A stretch of 64,000 nt of DNA. It comes from DASQPA01 sp963756455. GTDB taxonomy: Bacteria > Acidobacteriota > Thermoanaerobaculia > Multivoradales > UBA5704. Positions 19,425-28,089 of the stretch are shown here, one piece after another. Position 1 is the first letter of the stretch, and each line of letters starts with the position of its first letter. The DNA lies in the NCBI GenBank assembly GCA_963756455.1, contig CAVWNC010000004.1, positions 1,612,001-1,676,000 of the forward strand, in the 5' to 3' direction. The notes beneath the pieces were generated by a model. That model was given only the letters and a program-made list of their open reading frames with translations, did no database searches and was not told where the DNA came from. Made by a program: the position numbers and the translations under genes.

Positions 19425-19826
19425 TCAGGACGCGGACTCTTTCCAATGCAGCTGCGGCGGCAGCCCCTGCTCTTCGGCGAGCCGGGAAAGCGCCGCGCGG
19501 AGAGCCGGGGTCGGAGAAAAACCGCGCCCCAGGATCTCAGCGAGTCGCTCGACTTCGGCTTCGGTCAGCTCGATCCGCCCCATGCCACCCTCCCCCTGCT
19601 TCCGGCGCAACCGGTCGACGGCCGGACTGTTGAGGGTTTCGACGTCTCGACCTCGACGCGCCTCGATGCTGCGCCCGGCCTCAGCCTGCCGGATCACCCA
19701 GGATGCGAGCTCGGCGAGCTCGCGCAGCAGATCGGCCTTTTGGTTTTCCCGCAAGCCGAGACGCTCGCGCAGATCCGTGAGCTCCTCGTCGAGCAGGGCA
19801 TCGGTCTGGGCCTGGAAACGAGACAC
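19425..19826 (-). CDS. Putative antitoxin partner of the GNAT toxin
   Basis: 133 aa from a GTG start (MSRFQAQTDALL) chosen because GAGGAGG lies about 8 bases upstream; a GTG ten codons earlier is possible but lacks a ribosome site. The protein is helical and charged (LDEELTDLRERLGLRENQKADLLRELAELASWVIRQAEAGRSIEARR) with a C-terminal part MGRIELTEAEVERLAEILGRGF. It does not look like the DUF1778/RHH antitoxins usually paired with TacT. The antitoxin role is inferred only from the 3-base spacing. Confidence 0.6.
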   Translation of the reverse strand: MSRFQAQTDALLDEELTDLRERLGLRENQKADLLRELAELASWVIRQAEAGRSIEARRGRDVETLNSPAVDRLRRKQGEGGMGRIELTEAEVERLAEILGRGFSPTPALRAALSRLAEEQGLPPQLHWKESAS

Positions 19827-19969
19827 GGCAGAGTCCTCCTCTGAGTAAGATACCACTCACTTCGAGCCAATGCGAGCCCCTGAGTCATCGCACCGCGAGT
19901 CACCGCCCGCCCAGAGGGGAGGGACCCGCCCGCCCTGCGGAGCCTCAGCCTGGATAGGAGCTCTCCCGC

Positions 19970-21628
19970 TCAAGCGACGACCGGCTGGCGGCTCAGGGCG
20001 CCGGTGACGATCGCCTGGGCTTCGCTCTGGATCTGCCGCAAGTGGTCTTCGCCGCTAAAGCTCTCGGCGTAGATCTTGTAGATCTCCTCGGTGCCGGAAG
20101 GTCGGGCGGCGAACCAGCCGTTCTCGGTCGCCACCTTGAGGCCCCCGATGGAGTTTCCATCTCCCGGAGCGGTGGTCAGGATCTGCCGGATCGGCTCGCC
20201 GCCCAGCTCCTTCGCGTCGACGTCGCCGGGGGAGAGCTTGGCGAGGACCGTTTTCTGGGCGGTGGTCGCGGGCGCCTCGATCCGCTCGTAGAAGGACTCC
20301 CCCACTTCCCGGGTCAGCTCGGCGTAGATCTCGCCCGGATCGCGGCCCACCCGGGCGGTGATCTCGGCGGCGAGGAGGGCGGCGATCAGGCCGTCCTTGT
20401 CGGTCGTCCACACCGTGCCATCCCGCCGCAGGAACGAGGCGCCGGCGCTCTCCTCCCCGCCGAAGCCCAAGGTTCCGCCGAGGAGACCCTCGACGAACCA
20501 CTTGAAGCCCACCGGCACCTCGAACAGCCGGCGGCCCAGCCGGGCGGTGACGCGGTCGATCGTGCCGCTGCTGACGACGGTCTTCCCCACCGCCACGTCC
20601 GGACCCCAGCCTTTGCGGTTCCCGAACAGGTAGTGCACGCAGACGGCAAGGTAGTGGTTGGGCGGCAAGAGGCCCGCGCTCCGGGTGACGATGCCGTGCC
20701 GGTCGTGGTCCGGATCGCAGGCGAAGGCGACGTCGAATTTGCCTTTGAGGCCGATCAGGCTCTGCATGGCGTAGGGGGACGACGGGTCCATGCGGATCTT
20801 CCCGTCCCAGTCGACGCTCATGAACCGGAAGGTGGGATCGACCGCCGGATTGACCACCGTGAGATCGAGACCATAGCGCTCGGCGATCACCGGCCAGTAG
20901 TGGACCCCGGCGCCGCCCAGGGGATCGACCCCGAGGTGGAGCTTGGCGCCGCGGACGACGTCCAGGTCGAGGACGTTCCCGAGGTCGTCGACATAGGCGT
21001 GGAGATAGTCGTGCTCGCGGGTCGTCCCGGCCTTCCGGGCGCGGGCGAAGGAGATGCGCTTCACCTCCTTCAAGCCGCCCCGGAGCAGCTCGTTCGCTCG
21101 GGTTTCGATCCAGGAGGTGGCGCGGCCGTCCGCCGGTCCGCCATGGGGAGGGTCGTACTTGAAGCCGCCGTCGGCGGGAGGGTTGTGGGAGGGGGTGATG
21201 ACGATGCCGTCCGCCCGCCCGCTCTTCCTCCCCCGGTTGTAGACGAGGATGGCGTGCGAGACCGTCGGCGTCGGCGTGTACTCGCCGTTCGCCGCGATCC
21301 GCACCTCCACCTCGTTCGCCGCCAACACCGTGAGGGCGCTCGCGAATGCGGGCTCCGAGAGGGCATGGGTGTCCCTCCCGAGGAAGAGCGGCCCGTCGAT
21401 CTTCTGCTCCTTCCGGTACTGGCAGATGGCCTGGGTGATCGCCAGGATGTGGTCCTCGTTGAACGCCCGGTCGAACGCCGAGCCGCGGTGGCCCGAGGTG
21501 CCGAAGCTGACCCGCTCCGCCGGGACTCCCGGGTCCGGGTGTTCCTCGTAGTACGCCGTGATCAGCTTCGGGACGTCGACGAGGATCGCTCTGTCCGCCG
21601 GTTTCCCAGCCTTGGGGCTCACTTCCAT
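19970..21628 (-). CDS. pgm: Phosphoglucomutase, alpha-D-glucose phosphate-specific
   Basis: 552 aa, close to the usual bacterial Pgm length. It interconverts glucose-1-phosphate and glucose-6-phosphate. Visible signatures: VSFGTSGHRGSAFDRAFNEDHI near the N-terminus, the phosphoserine loop ITPSHNPPADGGFKY, the metal loop DPDHDRHGIV, and GGEESAGASF in domain 3. C-terminal RPSGTEEIYKIYAESF is the phosphate-binding domain-4 motif. It starts with ATG after GGAG. It is divergent from the MDR gene. Glucose-1-phosphate supply could link it to the glucan synthase nearby, but that is inference. Confidence 0.95.
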   Translation of the reverse strand: MEVSPKAGKPADRAILVDVPKLITAYYEEHPDPGVPAERVSFGTSGHRGSAFDRAFNEDHILAITQAICQYRKEQKIDGPLFLGRDTHALSEPAFASALTVLAANEVEVRIAANGEYTPTPTVSHAILVYNRGRKSGRADGIVITPSHNPPADGGFKYDPPHGGPADGRATSWIETRANELLRGGLKEVKRISFARARKAGTTREHDYLHAYVDDLGNVLDLDVVRGAKLHLGVDPLGGAGVHYWPVIAERYGLDLTVVNPAVDPTFRFMSVDWDGKIRMDPSSPYAMQSLIGLKGKFDVAFACDPDHDRHGIVTRSAGLLPPNHYLAVCVHYLFGNRKGWGPDVAVGKTVVSSGTIDRVTARLGRRLFEVPVGFKWFVEGLLGGTLGFGGEESAGASFLRRDGTVWTTDKDGLIAALLAAEITARVGRDPGEIYAELTREVGESFYERIEAPATTAQKTVLAKLSPGDVDAKELGGEPIRQILTTAPGDGNSIGGLKVATENGWFAARPSGTEEIYKIYAESFSGEDHLRQIQSEAQAIVTGALSRQPVVA

Positions 21629-21764
21629 GACCTTGTCTCCTCCGCGGCTCCGCCGGTTGCGGGCCGTTCCCTCGTTGGAGTGTGGCACAACGCGTGCCAG
21701 GCGAGCCCGCCTCCCTCGCAACCTGAACGCTCCCGGGCGCGTAGTGTCTGGTGAGATCCCCACC

Positions 21765-22733
21765 ATGCGAGCGATCCTCTACCAGGAATACGGCCCCCCG
21801 GAGGTTCTGCAGCTGGCGGAGGTCGCCCAGCCCACACCTCAAGACGATGAGGTCTTGATCCGAATTCGCGCCGCCTCCGTCAATCCCAAGGACTGGCATT
21901 ATCTCCGCGGCACGCCCTACCTCGTGCGCATGAGAGCCGGTTTGCGCCGGCCCCAGGACCCCCGTCTCGGCTCGGATCTGGCCGGGCAGGTGGAGGCGGT
22001 CGGCAGGAACGTGACGCGATTTAAGCGCGGCGACGAGGTCTTCGGAGCGGCGAACGGAGCCTTCGCCGAGTACGTGTGTGCTCCGGAAGGTGCCATCGTG
22101 CAGAAGCCGGCCCCTCTCTCGTTCGAGCAGGCCGCGGCCGTACCCGTGGCCGGTTTGAGCGCTCTCCAGGCTCTCCGCGACAAGGGACAGCTCCAACGCG
22201 GCCAGAAGGTTTTGATCCATGGCGCGTCCGGAGGTGTGGGAACCTTCGCCGTGCAGCTTGCCAAGGTGTTCGGGGCCGACGTGACCGGCGTATGCAGCAC
22301 CAGGAATCTGGATCTGGTCCGCTCGCTCGGCGCCGATCACGTCGTCGATTACACGCAAGAGGATTTCACCCGGAGTGGCGAGAGATACGACCTGATCCTC
22401 GATGCCGTGGGCAACCGTTCGGTGGCGGACTGGCGGCGCGCGCTGACGCCCGAGGGGACGCTCGTCCTGGTCGGCGGCGCGGACCAGGGGCGCTGGCTGG
22501 GACCTCTGGCCGGTGTGCTCCGAGCCGTCGTGGTGTCCCAGCTCGTGCGCCAGAAGCTCCTCCCCTTCATGGCGCGCTTGCGCCAGGAGGACTTGCTCTT
22601 CCTCCGGGATCTCCTGGAGACCGGAAAAGTCGTTCCGGTGATCGACCGGAGCTACCCGTTGGAAGCGGTCCCGGAGGCGATCCGGTATCTGGAACAAGGG
22701 CACGCACGGGGAAAAGTGCTGATCACGGTGTAG
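21765..22733 (+). CDS. NAD(P)-dependent zinc-independent MDR oxidoreductase (quinone reductase-like)
   Basis: 322 aa. Medium-chain dehydrogenase/reductase: N-terminal GroES-like MRAILYQEYGPPEVLQL and SVNPKDWHYLRG, LGSDLAGQVEAVG, and the Rossmann region VLIHGASGGVGTFAVQLAKVFGADVTGVCS. The structural and catalytic zinc ligands of alcohol dehydrogenases are missing, placing it with quinone oxidoreductase-like members. The C-terminus GHARGKVLITV is typical. It converges on the S9 peptidase with an 11-base overlap of stops. The substrate is unknown. Confidence 0.88.
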   Translation: MRAILYQEYGPPEVLQLAEVAQPTPQDDEVLIRIRAASVNPKDWHYLRGTPYLVRMRAGLRRPQDPRLGSDLAGQVEAVGRNVTRFKRGDEVFGAANGAFAEYVCAPEGAIVQKPAPLSFEQAAAVPVAGLSALQALRDKGQLQRGQKVLIHGASGGVGTFAVQLAKVFGADVTGVCSTRNLDLVRSLGADHVVDYTQEDFTRSGERYDLILDAVGNRSVADWRRALTPEGTLVLVGGADQGRWLGPLAGVLRAVVVSQLVRQKLLPFMARLRQEDLLFLRDLLETGKVVPVIDRSYPLEAVPEAIRYLEQGHARGKVLITV

Positions 22734-25152
22734 GTGGACTCGGCGCTCCCCTCGCGAGCCGGCCGAGCGCCCGCCAGCGGGCATACTGCTCGACTTTCGC
22801 CGGATCGGGGTCTTCCCTCCCGTTCAGCCAGAATTCGAACCAGTCGATGGCGGACTGCTGGGAAAGCTCGCGGTGCCGGGGCTGCCTGAGGACGTGCGAC
22901 GCGTCTTCCTGCCGCAGCCACAGGAGGTCGACCGGCTTGCCCAATCGCCGCAGCCCCGCGTAGGGCTCCCAGAGGGCGAGGAGCTCTCCCCGCTCCAGAG
23001 CGGCGATGAGGAGCGGCGTCCGGACCTTGTCGAGGTTGAAGTCCGGAGACCGCTCGACCCAGCTCTTCAGGCCCTCTCCCCAGGGGATGCCGCCGTTCGT
23101 GGCTTCGGCTCCCCGCTGCCCCTCCGGCTCGCCGAAGAGGTACTGCGAATAGCTCATGTTGTTGCCGTCGGTGATCGAAGCGGCGGCGAAGAGGTCGGGG
23201 TGGTGGGTCAGGGCATAGAGGGTGTGAAAACAGGTGAAGCTGAAGCCGATGATCCCGACCCGCCGCGGGTCGATCCGTCCCTCCTCGGTAAGCTGGGCGA
23301 TCGCCGCCTCGAAGCCGCCCAGCTGAAACGGTCCGTCCGCCGGGGAGAGGAGGTGGCGGGTGGGCATTTCCAACTGGAGGACGAGGAAACCCCGGGCCGT
23401 CAACGCCCGGCCGGGGTTCCCCGTCGTGTACACCCCGTCGGTGAAGAAGCGCTCCCGGGCGTAGCCATGGGTCTGGATCACCAGGGGATAGCGCTTCCCG
23501 GGATCGTAGTCGGGAGGGAAGGCGAGGAGCCCCGACCAGGCGCGGTGGTCGCGGTCCTCGAAGGAGTAGGGGGAGACCTTGCCGAGAGCGATTTCGGCGA
23601 GTTGGGGATTGGGATCCCAGAGGGTTGTGGCGGCCGGGGCGGTCGGATCGGCCGGGGCGGCCGGAGCGGCGCGGCGACGCCCGGTGAGGACCGGCGAGCG
23701 GTCGAAGCTCTCCTCCACCGCAATCTCGACGTCGCCGTTCCTGGCATCGGCGGCCGCCGGGCTCGGCCGCGGGATCTTCCGCCAGCGGCCGGACTGCCGG
23801 CGGTAGGTCTCGGGAGGCGGCGCCTCGCCCGCCGAGGACGCCGCATAGATCAAGGTGAGGGTTTCCTCCGCGGCGTTCCAGGAGACGTCGTTGACGCGGT
23901 AGAACCGCGCCGCCTGGTAGCGCGGCAGGTGGAGATGGGTGAGAACCTCGATCCTCCCCGTCGCCCCGTCCACCGCCGCCACGACCGGGCTCTCCGCACG
24001 CTCCTTCCTCTCCGCCGCGTCGGCGCTCCCGGGCGGCAAGGGCAGGAACGTATTGACCAGGAGGGCCTCTCGGCCGTCGGACCGCCAGAACGCCTGGGTC
24101 GGCACGATGTAACCGAAGCTCCGCGCCGCGGGCGCGTCGATCCAGGGGGTCACCTCACCGGTTCGGAGATCGACCCGCACGAACTGCAGAGGCTTGTAGA
24201 AATTGTCTTCGGCGACCGCGTTCGGGTCCTCGGGCCGCAGGGGGGCGTTCTCCGCGTCCGGGCCGGCCCGGTAGGAGCCCCAGAGAGCGGGGATCTCCGG
24301 CACCGGAGCGAGGGTGATGAGGGAGCTCCCGTCCGGCGACAGGGCGAGCGGCGGCGCGGAGGACCACGCCGAGGCGAAGAGCTTCAGGGGTTTCCCTCGC
24401 CAGGTGAAGGCGAGCGGCAGCTCAATGCCCTTCCTCTGTACATGGAGACTGTTGGCGCGAGCGCTCAAGGCGTCGCCGTCCAGGTCCGCGAGTGGCGGCG
24501 ACTCCGGGTAGAGGAGAGACAGCAGGCTCCTGCCGGCCACGGCCACGAGATCGCTCTCCGGCGGCTTGGGGGGAACGGCGGCCAGAGCGGTATAGGCGAC
24601 GGTCTCCCCGCGCACGTCGTACGCCGAGACGAAGCGGTCGTCCGGAGTGAGGGCGGTGACCGTCCCGGTCCTCCGGTCGGCGAGGAACAGCCGCTGGAAC
24701 GGGCTGCCGTCCCGGCCGAGAAAAGCGATCCGATCGGCATCCAGCCAGCGCACGGCCGTGAGGACCGGCTGATTCGAGGTGGCGCTCAAAGTGGCCAGGG
24801 CGCGCGGACGGAGCCGCACGGAGCTCTTCCCCCGCACCCCGTCGACCGCCGCCTGGCGATCGAAGAGCCACAGAGTCGACTCGATCCGATTGCTCGCCAG
24901 GACGCCCCGCTCCGTCACCAGGAGGAACGATCGCCCGTCCGGCGAGACGATCGGCGCCGGCCGTGGAGCGCTTTCCTCTCCGGCCGTCGGCTGGACGAAG
25001 GAGGAAAGCTCTATCGCGTCCCGCGGCGTGAAAAGTCGTTTCGAGGCGGTTTCGGCGGCCTGGGCGGCCCGGGCGGAAGGAGCGGCGCCAGAGAGGGCGG
25101 TCGCGAGGAGGATTCCAGCGAGGGAGTACCGTGCCGATGGCTTGGCGGTCAT
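22723..25152 (-). CDS. Secreted prolyl oligopeptidase (S9) family peptidase
   Basis: 809 aa. The start at MTAKPSARYSLAG gives a clean signal peptide ending near APSARA. The N-terminal two-thirds is a beta-propeller-like region with repeats such as VSPDGRSFLLV and LSPDGSSLITL; the C-terminal third is an alpha/beta hydrolase. The nucleophile is probably the Ser in IIGFSFTCFHTLY (about 635), with the His in DASHVLRQPRH. The nucleophile elbow lacks the usual GG after Ser-x-Gly, so activity or specificity may differ from classical DPP4/POP enzymes. No obvious ribosome site precedes it. Confidence 0.82.
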   Translation of the reverse strand: MTAKPSARYSLAGILLATALSGAAPSARAAQAAETASKRLFTPRDAIELSSFVQPTAGEESAPRPAPIVSPDGRSFLLVTERGVLASNRIESTLWLFDRQAAVDGVRGKSSVRLRPRALATLSATSNQPVLTAVRWLDADRIAFLGRDGSPFQRLFLADRRTGTVTALTPDDRFVSAYDVRGETVAYTALAAVPPKPPESDLVAVAGRSLLSLLYPESPPLADLDGDALSARANSLHVQRKGIELPLAFTWRGKPLKLFASAWSSAPPLALSPDGSSLITLAPVPEIPALWGSYRAGPDAENAPLRPEDPNAVAEDNFYKPLQFVRVDLRTGEVTPWIDAPAARSFGYIVPTQAFWRSDGREALLVNTFLPLPPGSADAAERKERAESPVVAAVDGATGRIEVLTHLHLPRYQAARFYRVNDVSWNAAEETLTLIYAASSAGEAPPPETYRRQSGRWRKIPRPSPAAADARNGDVEIAVEESFDRSPVLTGRRRAAPAAPADPTAPAATTLWDPNPQLAEIALGKVSPYSFEDRDHRAWSGLLAFPPDYDPGKRYPLVIQTHGYARERFFTDGVYTTGNPGRALTARGFLVLQLEMPTRHLLSPADGPFQLGGFEAAIAQLTEEGRIDPRRVGIIGFSFTCFHTLYALTHHPDLFAAASITDGNNMSYSQYLFGEPEGQRGAEATNGGIPWGEGLKSWVERSPDFNLDKVRTPLLIAALERGELLALWEPYAGLRRLGKPVDLLWLRQEDASHVLRQPRHRELSQQSAIDWFEFWLNGREDPDPAKVEQYARWRALGRLARGAPSPPTP

Positions 25153-25359
25153 GACGCAGCATTTTGACGGAGGTCGAGCCGGTTTCACTCGCTTCTTGAG
25201 CGGCTGCGCCCTCGAGCTCCCCCTCTTGTCTACCCTCCCTCTCCTGTCCTACACTCCGATCTGCCCCTCTTGAGAATTCCCTTTAACCCATCCCAAGTTG
25301 CCGACCGTGCCAGGGCACGGAGCGGTATCCGCACGCCCGGTTCTCCGGAAGGAGGCAGC

Positions 25360-26184
25360 ATGATCGTTTCCGGCCACGGCGCTGAGCTGTTCTGCTCGAC
25401 GCGGGGCGAAGGCCCGGTGTGCCTCGTTCTGAGCGCGATCGGCACCCAGCCGTACGAGCGCCAGATGCCTCTCCAGTTGAGCGCTCCAAGGAAGCTCGTC
25501 TTCGTCGACCTGCGCGGCGGCGGCCGCTCGACCGGCGAGCCCGAAGACCTTACCTTCGACGTCCTCGCCGACGACCTGGAGGCCGTCCGGGTCGCGCTCG
25601 GGGTCGAGCAGATCGCCGTTCTCGGGCACTCGATCCTCGCCATCCTCGCGATCGAGTATGGGAGGCGTTGCCCGGGAAGCGTCTCGCACGTGATCACGGC
25701 GGGAGCCCCGCCCCGGGGCGACATGGCCTGGCTGGCCGCGCAAGCCGCGTCTTTTTTCGCCGCGGACGCGGGGGCAGAGCGCCAACAGATCCTGCGCGAC
25801 AATCTGGCCCAACTCCCGCCGGGCGCCTCGCCCGGCCAGGCGATGTTCGCGCAGACGCCGATGCGCTTCTTCGACCCGCGCTGCGATGCCGCTCCCCTGT
25901 TTGAGGGAGCCGAGCCCAAGCCGGCGCTCCTCCAGCACCTCCTCGGTCCCCTCACGGCCGGCTGGGACGTCACCATCGGAGCCGGCTCGCTCGGTGTGCC
26001 GATCCTCCTCACCCATGGACGCTACGACTATGTCGTCCCCCACGGCCTCTGGGACGGAATTGCCGAAACGCTCCCCAACGCCACCTTCGAGCTCTTCGAG
26101 AGGAGCGGCCACCAACCGTTCGTCGAGGAGCCCGACCGGTTCGCCGATGCGGTCACGGAGTGGATGCGCAGAGGTGAAGGGTAG
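25360..26184 (+). CDS. Alpha/beta hydrolase
   Basis: 274 aa. ATG chosen because GGAGG precedes it by 5 bases. Alpha/beta hydrolase with DLRGGGRS (about 50), the nucleophile elbow VLGHSILAILA (Ser about 91), the acid in THGRYDYVVP and the His in SGHQPFVEEP. The DLRG...GHS pattern is like the proline iminopeptidase/haloperoxidase group, but the substrate cannot be named. There is no signal peptide. It is downstream of, and divergent from, the S9 peptidase. Confidence 0.85.
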   Translation: MIVSGHGAELFCSTRGEGPVCLVLSAIGTQPYERQMPLQLSAPRKLVFVDLRGGGRSTGEPEDLTFDVLADDLEAVRVALGVEQIAVLGHSILAILAIEYGRRCPGSVSHVITAGAPPRGDMAWLAAQAASFFAADAGAERQQILRDNLAQLPPGASPGQAMFAQTPMRFFDPRCDAAPLFEGAEPKPALLQHLLGPLTAGWDVTIGAGSLGVPILLTHGRYDYVVPHGLWDGIAETLPNATFELFERSGHQPFVEEPDRFADAVTEWMRRGEG

Positions 26185-26280
26185 AGACGCCCAGCCGCTA
26201 CCACAGGCTTTTCCGTAACCACCAACGCCAGGGCGTCTCAACGCTCCTAGGAGCAAGGCGTCTCGGGCCTGCGGAGACGC
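26184..26280. repeat. Intergenic inverted repeats after the hydrolase
   Basis: A GAGACGCCC at 26184-26192 is complementary to GGGCGTCTC at 26231-26239, and a 12-base palindrome GCTCCTAGGAGC sits at 26243-26254, followed by further GGCGTCTC and GGAGACGC copies. The set could fold as a terminator region for the hydrolase, but there is no T-run. No gene is visible in 26185-26353. Confidence 0.45.
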
Positions 26281-26353
26281 TCTACGAACACCTGTCGTGC
26301 GCGCCTCCCTTCCCGGAGTACCGCCAAGGTGTAGGACGCTCTATAGTGAGCCG

Positions 26354-27033
26354 ATGCGAGCCCCCATGGCCGGCTGGACCGCATCCCTCCTCGGCGGTCT
26401 CCTGGCAATCTTTCTCGGCCTGGCCGCCGCTCCCGTCCGAGCGGAAAACCTCGCCGCCAACCCCGGTTTCGACACCGACGTGAACGGGTGGACCGTCAAC
26501 AACGCCGCCCGGGACGGCACCCGCGATGCTCAAGGCTCCGCGGGCTCGGGTTCCGCCCGCTCCTTCCGCTTCCTGGCGGGACCGAACGACTGCATCGACA
26601 CGATCTCCCAGTGCGTCACCGGGTTGCGCGGCGGCACCCGTTATGACTTCGGCGGTAAGATCCTCCTTCCGACCAGCCTCAACCAGACGACGGGGGGACA
26701 GGGCTCGATCGACGTGCAGTGGTATTCCGGCACCTGCGGCAGCGCTCTCCTCCGTACCGACTTCGGACCCACCGTCGATTCGACCGCCAACGCGGACGTC
26801 TGGACCCCGAGCACGCCTCCGGAGTCACCGCGCCGCCCGGCACCACGAGCGCCCGGCTGACCGGCAGGAACTGTGTGCTCGGTGTCGGCAACGTGGAGAT
26901 CTTCTTCGACGACATGTTCTTGCAGTCGTCGCCGACCTTCACCCCGGCCGTGCCGGTGCTCGATCGCGGGGGCCTTGCCGTGCTCGTCCTGCTGCTCGGG
27001 AGCTGCGGCCTGCTCGCGCTACGCCGGCGCTAG
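26354..27033 (+). pseudogene. Frameshifted secreted protein with IPTL-like C-terminal sorting tail
   Basis: Read as one gene in two frames. The first part (from MRAPMAGWTAS) has a signal peptide ending near APVRAEN and a carbohydrate-binding-like beta-domain (NLAANPGFDTDVNGWTVNN, SARSFRFLAGPNDCIDTISQCV). Around 26800-26830 the frame must shift by one base to continue as GVTAPPGTTSARLTGRNCVLGVGNVEIFFDDMF, and it ends with VPVLDRGG, a hydrophobic helix and ALRRR. That tail resembles IPTL-CTERM sorting signals. In the unshifted frame it ends at 26860. Either a decayed gene or a sequencing indel. Confidence 0.7.
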
Positions 27034-27222
27034 ACCCCAATCCTGGCGCCAGCAAACACCGCGTCCTCTCGGAGGGTGTCTGAAGATCGACTGCGGTCCT
27101 GGGTACAGGGTTTACGTGGAGCGGGAAGAGCCTCTGAGGGGGATGGTCGGTGACGATCACCGGGGCGCCGGTGACCTTGAGCCCTCGCCACAGGGTATTC
27201 TTCCTACGATGAGGTGCCCCCT

Positions 27223-27420
27223 ATGAGAGCGACAACGCAAGCCCGCCGACCCGAGGAAACCTCGAAGCCCTCTCTGGGCGCCGACGAACGGGAACGGACC
27301 CTCCGTATATTGGACGCTCTCTTGGAAGGCGACGCGGCGGAGCAGCGGGAGACCTTGGCTTTTCTCAAGGAATCGCTGGAAAAGGACCCGCCCTCGAACC
27401 GCAAGCTGTTCTCCTTCTGA
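27223..27420 (+). CDS. Small antitoxin-like protein, 65 aa
   Basis: Starts at ATG (MRATTQARRPEE), or at GTG three codons earlier. It is mostly helical and charged, ending DPPSNRKLFSF; short bacterial proteins ending in a similar D-x-x-S-x-R-x-LF motif often sit in toxin-antitoxin-like clusters. It lies 76 bases upstream of a DUF433/DUF5615 pair. No toxin of its own is adjacent. Function is not established. Confidence 0.45.
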   Translation: MRATTQARRPEETSKPSLGADERERTLRILDALLEGDAAEQRETLAFLKESLEKDPPSNRKLFSF

Positions 27421-27496
27421 ATGACCATCCTGCTCGGTGCCGGACCCTTGGGATTGATCTCCAACCCCTGGTAAACTCGCACCGAAGGAGAAATTC

Positions 27497-27712
27497 GTGC
27501 CGAGCCCCGTCCACAGCGACCCAGAAATCCTCACCGGGATGCCTGTCTTCGTCGGCACCCGGGTGCCCTTCCAGACCCTGATCGACTACCTGGAAGAGGG
27601 ACAGCCTCTCGCCGAGTTCCTCGCGGACTTCCCCACCGTCACTCAGGAGCAGGCCATCGCGGCGCTGGAAGAGGCCAAGGAGGCCGTCCTCGCGCATGCG
27701 CGTCCTGCTTGA
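27497..27712 (+). CDS. DUF433 family antitoxin-like protein
   Basis: 71 aa, GTG start after AAGGAG. It matches DUF433 throughout: HSDPEILTGMPVFVGTRVPFQTLIDYLEEGQPLAEFLADFPTVTQEQAIAALE. DUF433 proteins have a winged or homeodomain-like DNA-binding fold and are typically encoded just before a DUF5615 PIN-like protein, as here with a 17-base overlap. A second DUF433/DUF5615 pair lies at 58.6-59.2 kb. The antitoxin role is known for related pairs and inferred here. Confidence 0.85.
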   Translation: MPSPVHSDPEILTGMPVFVGTRVPFQTLIDYLEEGQPLAEFLADFPTVTQEQAIAALEEAKEAVLAHARPA

Positions 27713-28016
27713 TGAGTGCCTTCCCGAACGGCTGAAAAGCGAGCTTCCCGGCCACCAAGTACGGACCGCGCGAGAAGCCGGTTTGGCGGGTAGGAAGAAT
27801 GGAGAGCTTCTCGACCTCGCCGCTGCGCAATTCGATGTCCTGGTCACCCTCGACAGAAGTATGCCATCCCAGCAAAACTTCACCGGGCGCACGCTTGGCG
27901 TCGTCGTATTGAAAGCGCGCTCGAGCAGCTTCCGTTCGCTCGAACCGCTCCTGCCGGCCTTACGGCAGGTGCTCCCGTTGATCGTTGCCGGTCAGGTGTT
28001 ACGCCTAGGTTTATAG
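27696..28016 (+). CDS. DUF5615 PIN-like protein, toxin candidate
   Basis: 106 aa. DUF5615: MRVLLDECLPERL with acidic D6 and E7, HQVRTAREAGLAGRKNGELLDLAAAQFDVLVTLDRSM, and a C-terminal VVVLKARSSSFRSLEPLLP. The acidic residues in LLDE and VTLDR correspond to the metal site of PIN-like nucleases. The start lies within the DUF433 gene, implying translational coupling. Confidence 0.85.
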   Translation: MRVLLDECLPERLKSELPGHQVRTAREAGLAGRKNGELLDLAAAQFDVLVTLDRSMPSQQNFTGRTLGVVVLKARSSSFRSLEPLLPALRQVLPLIVAGQVLRLGL

Positions 28017-28089
28017 CTGGGCTTCGCGGAAGCTCAACCCTGCTGGTCTTCCCGCGCGGCTCTGCCTTCCCGAGCAGGTGGCGCCTGGC

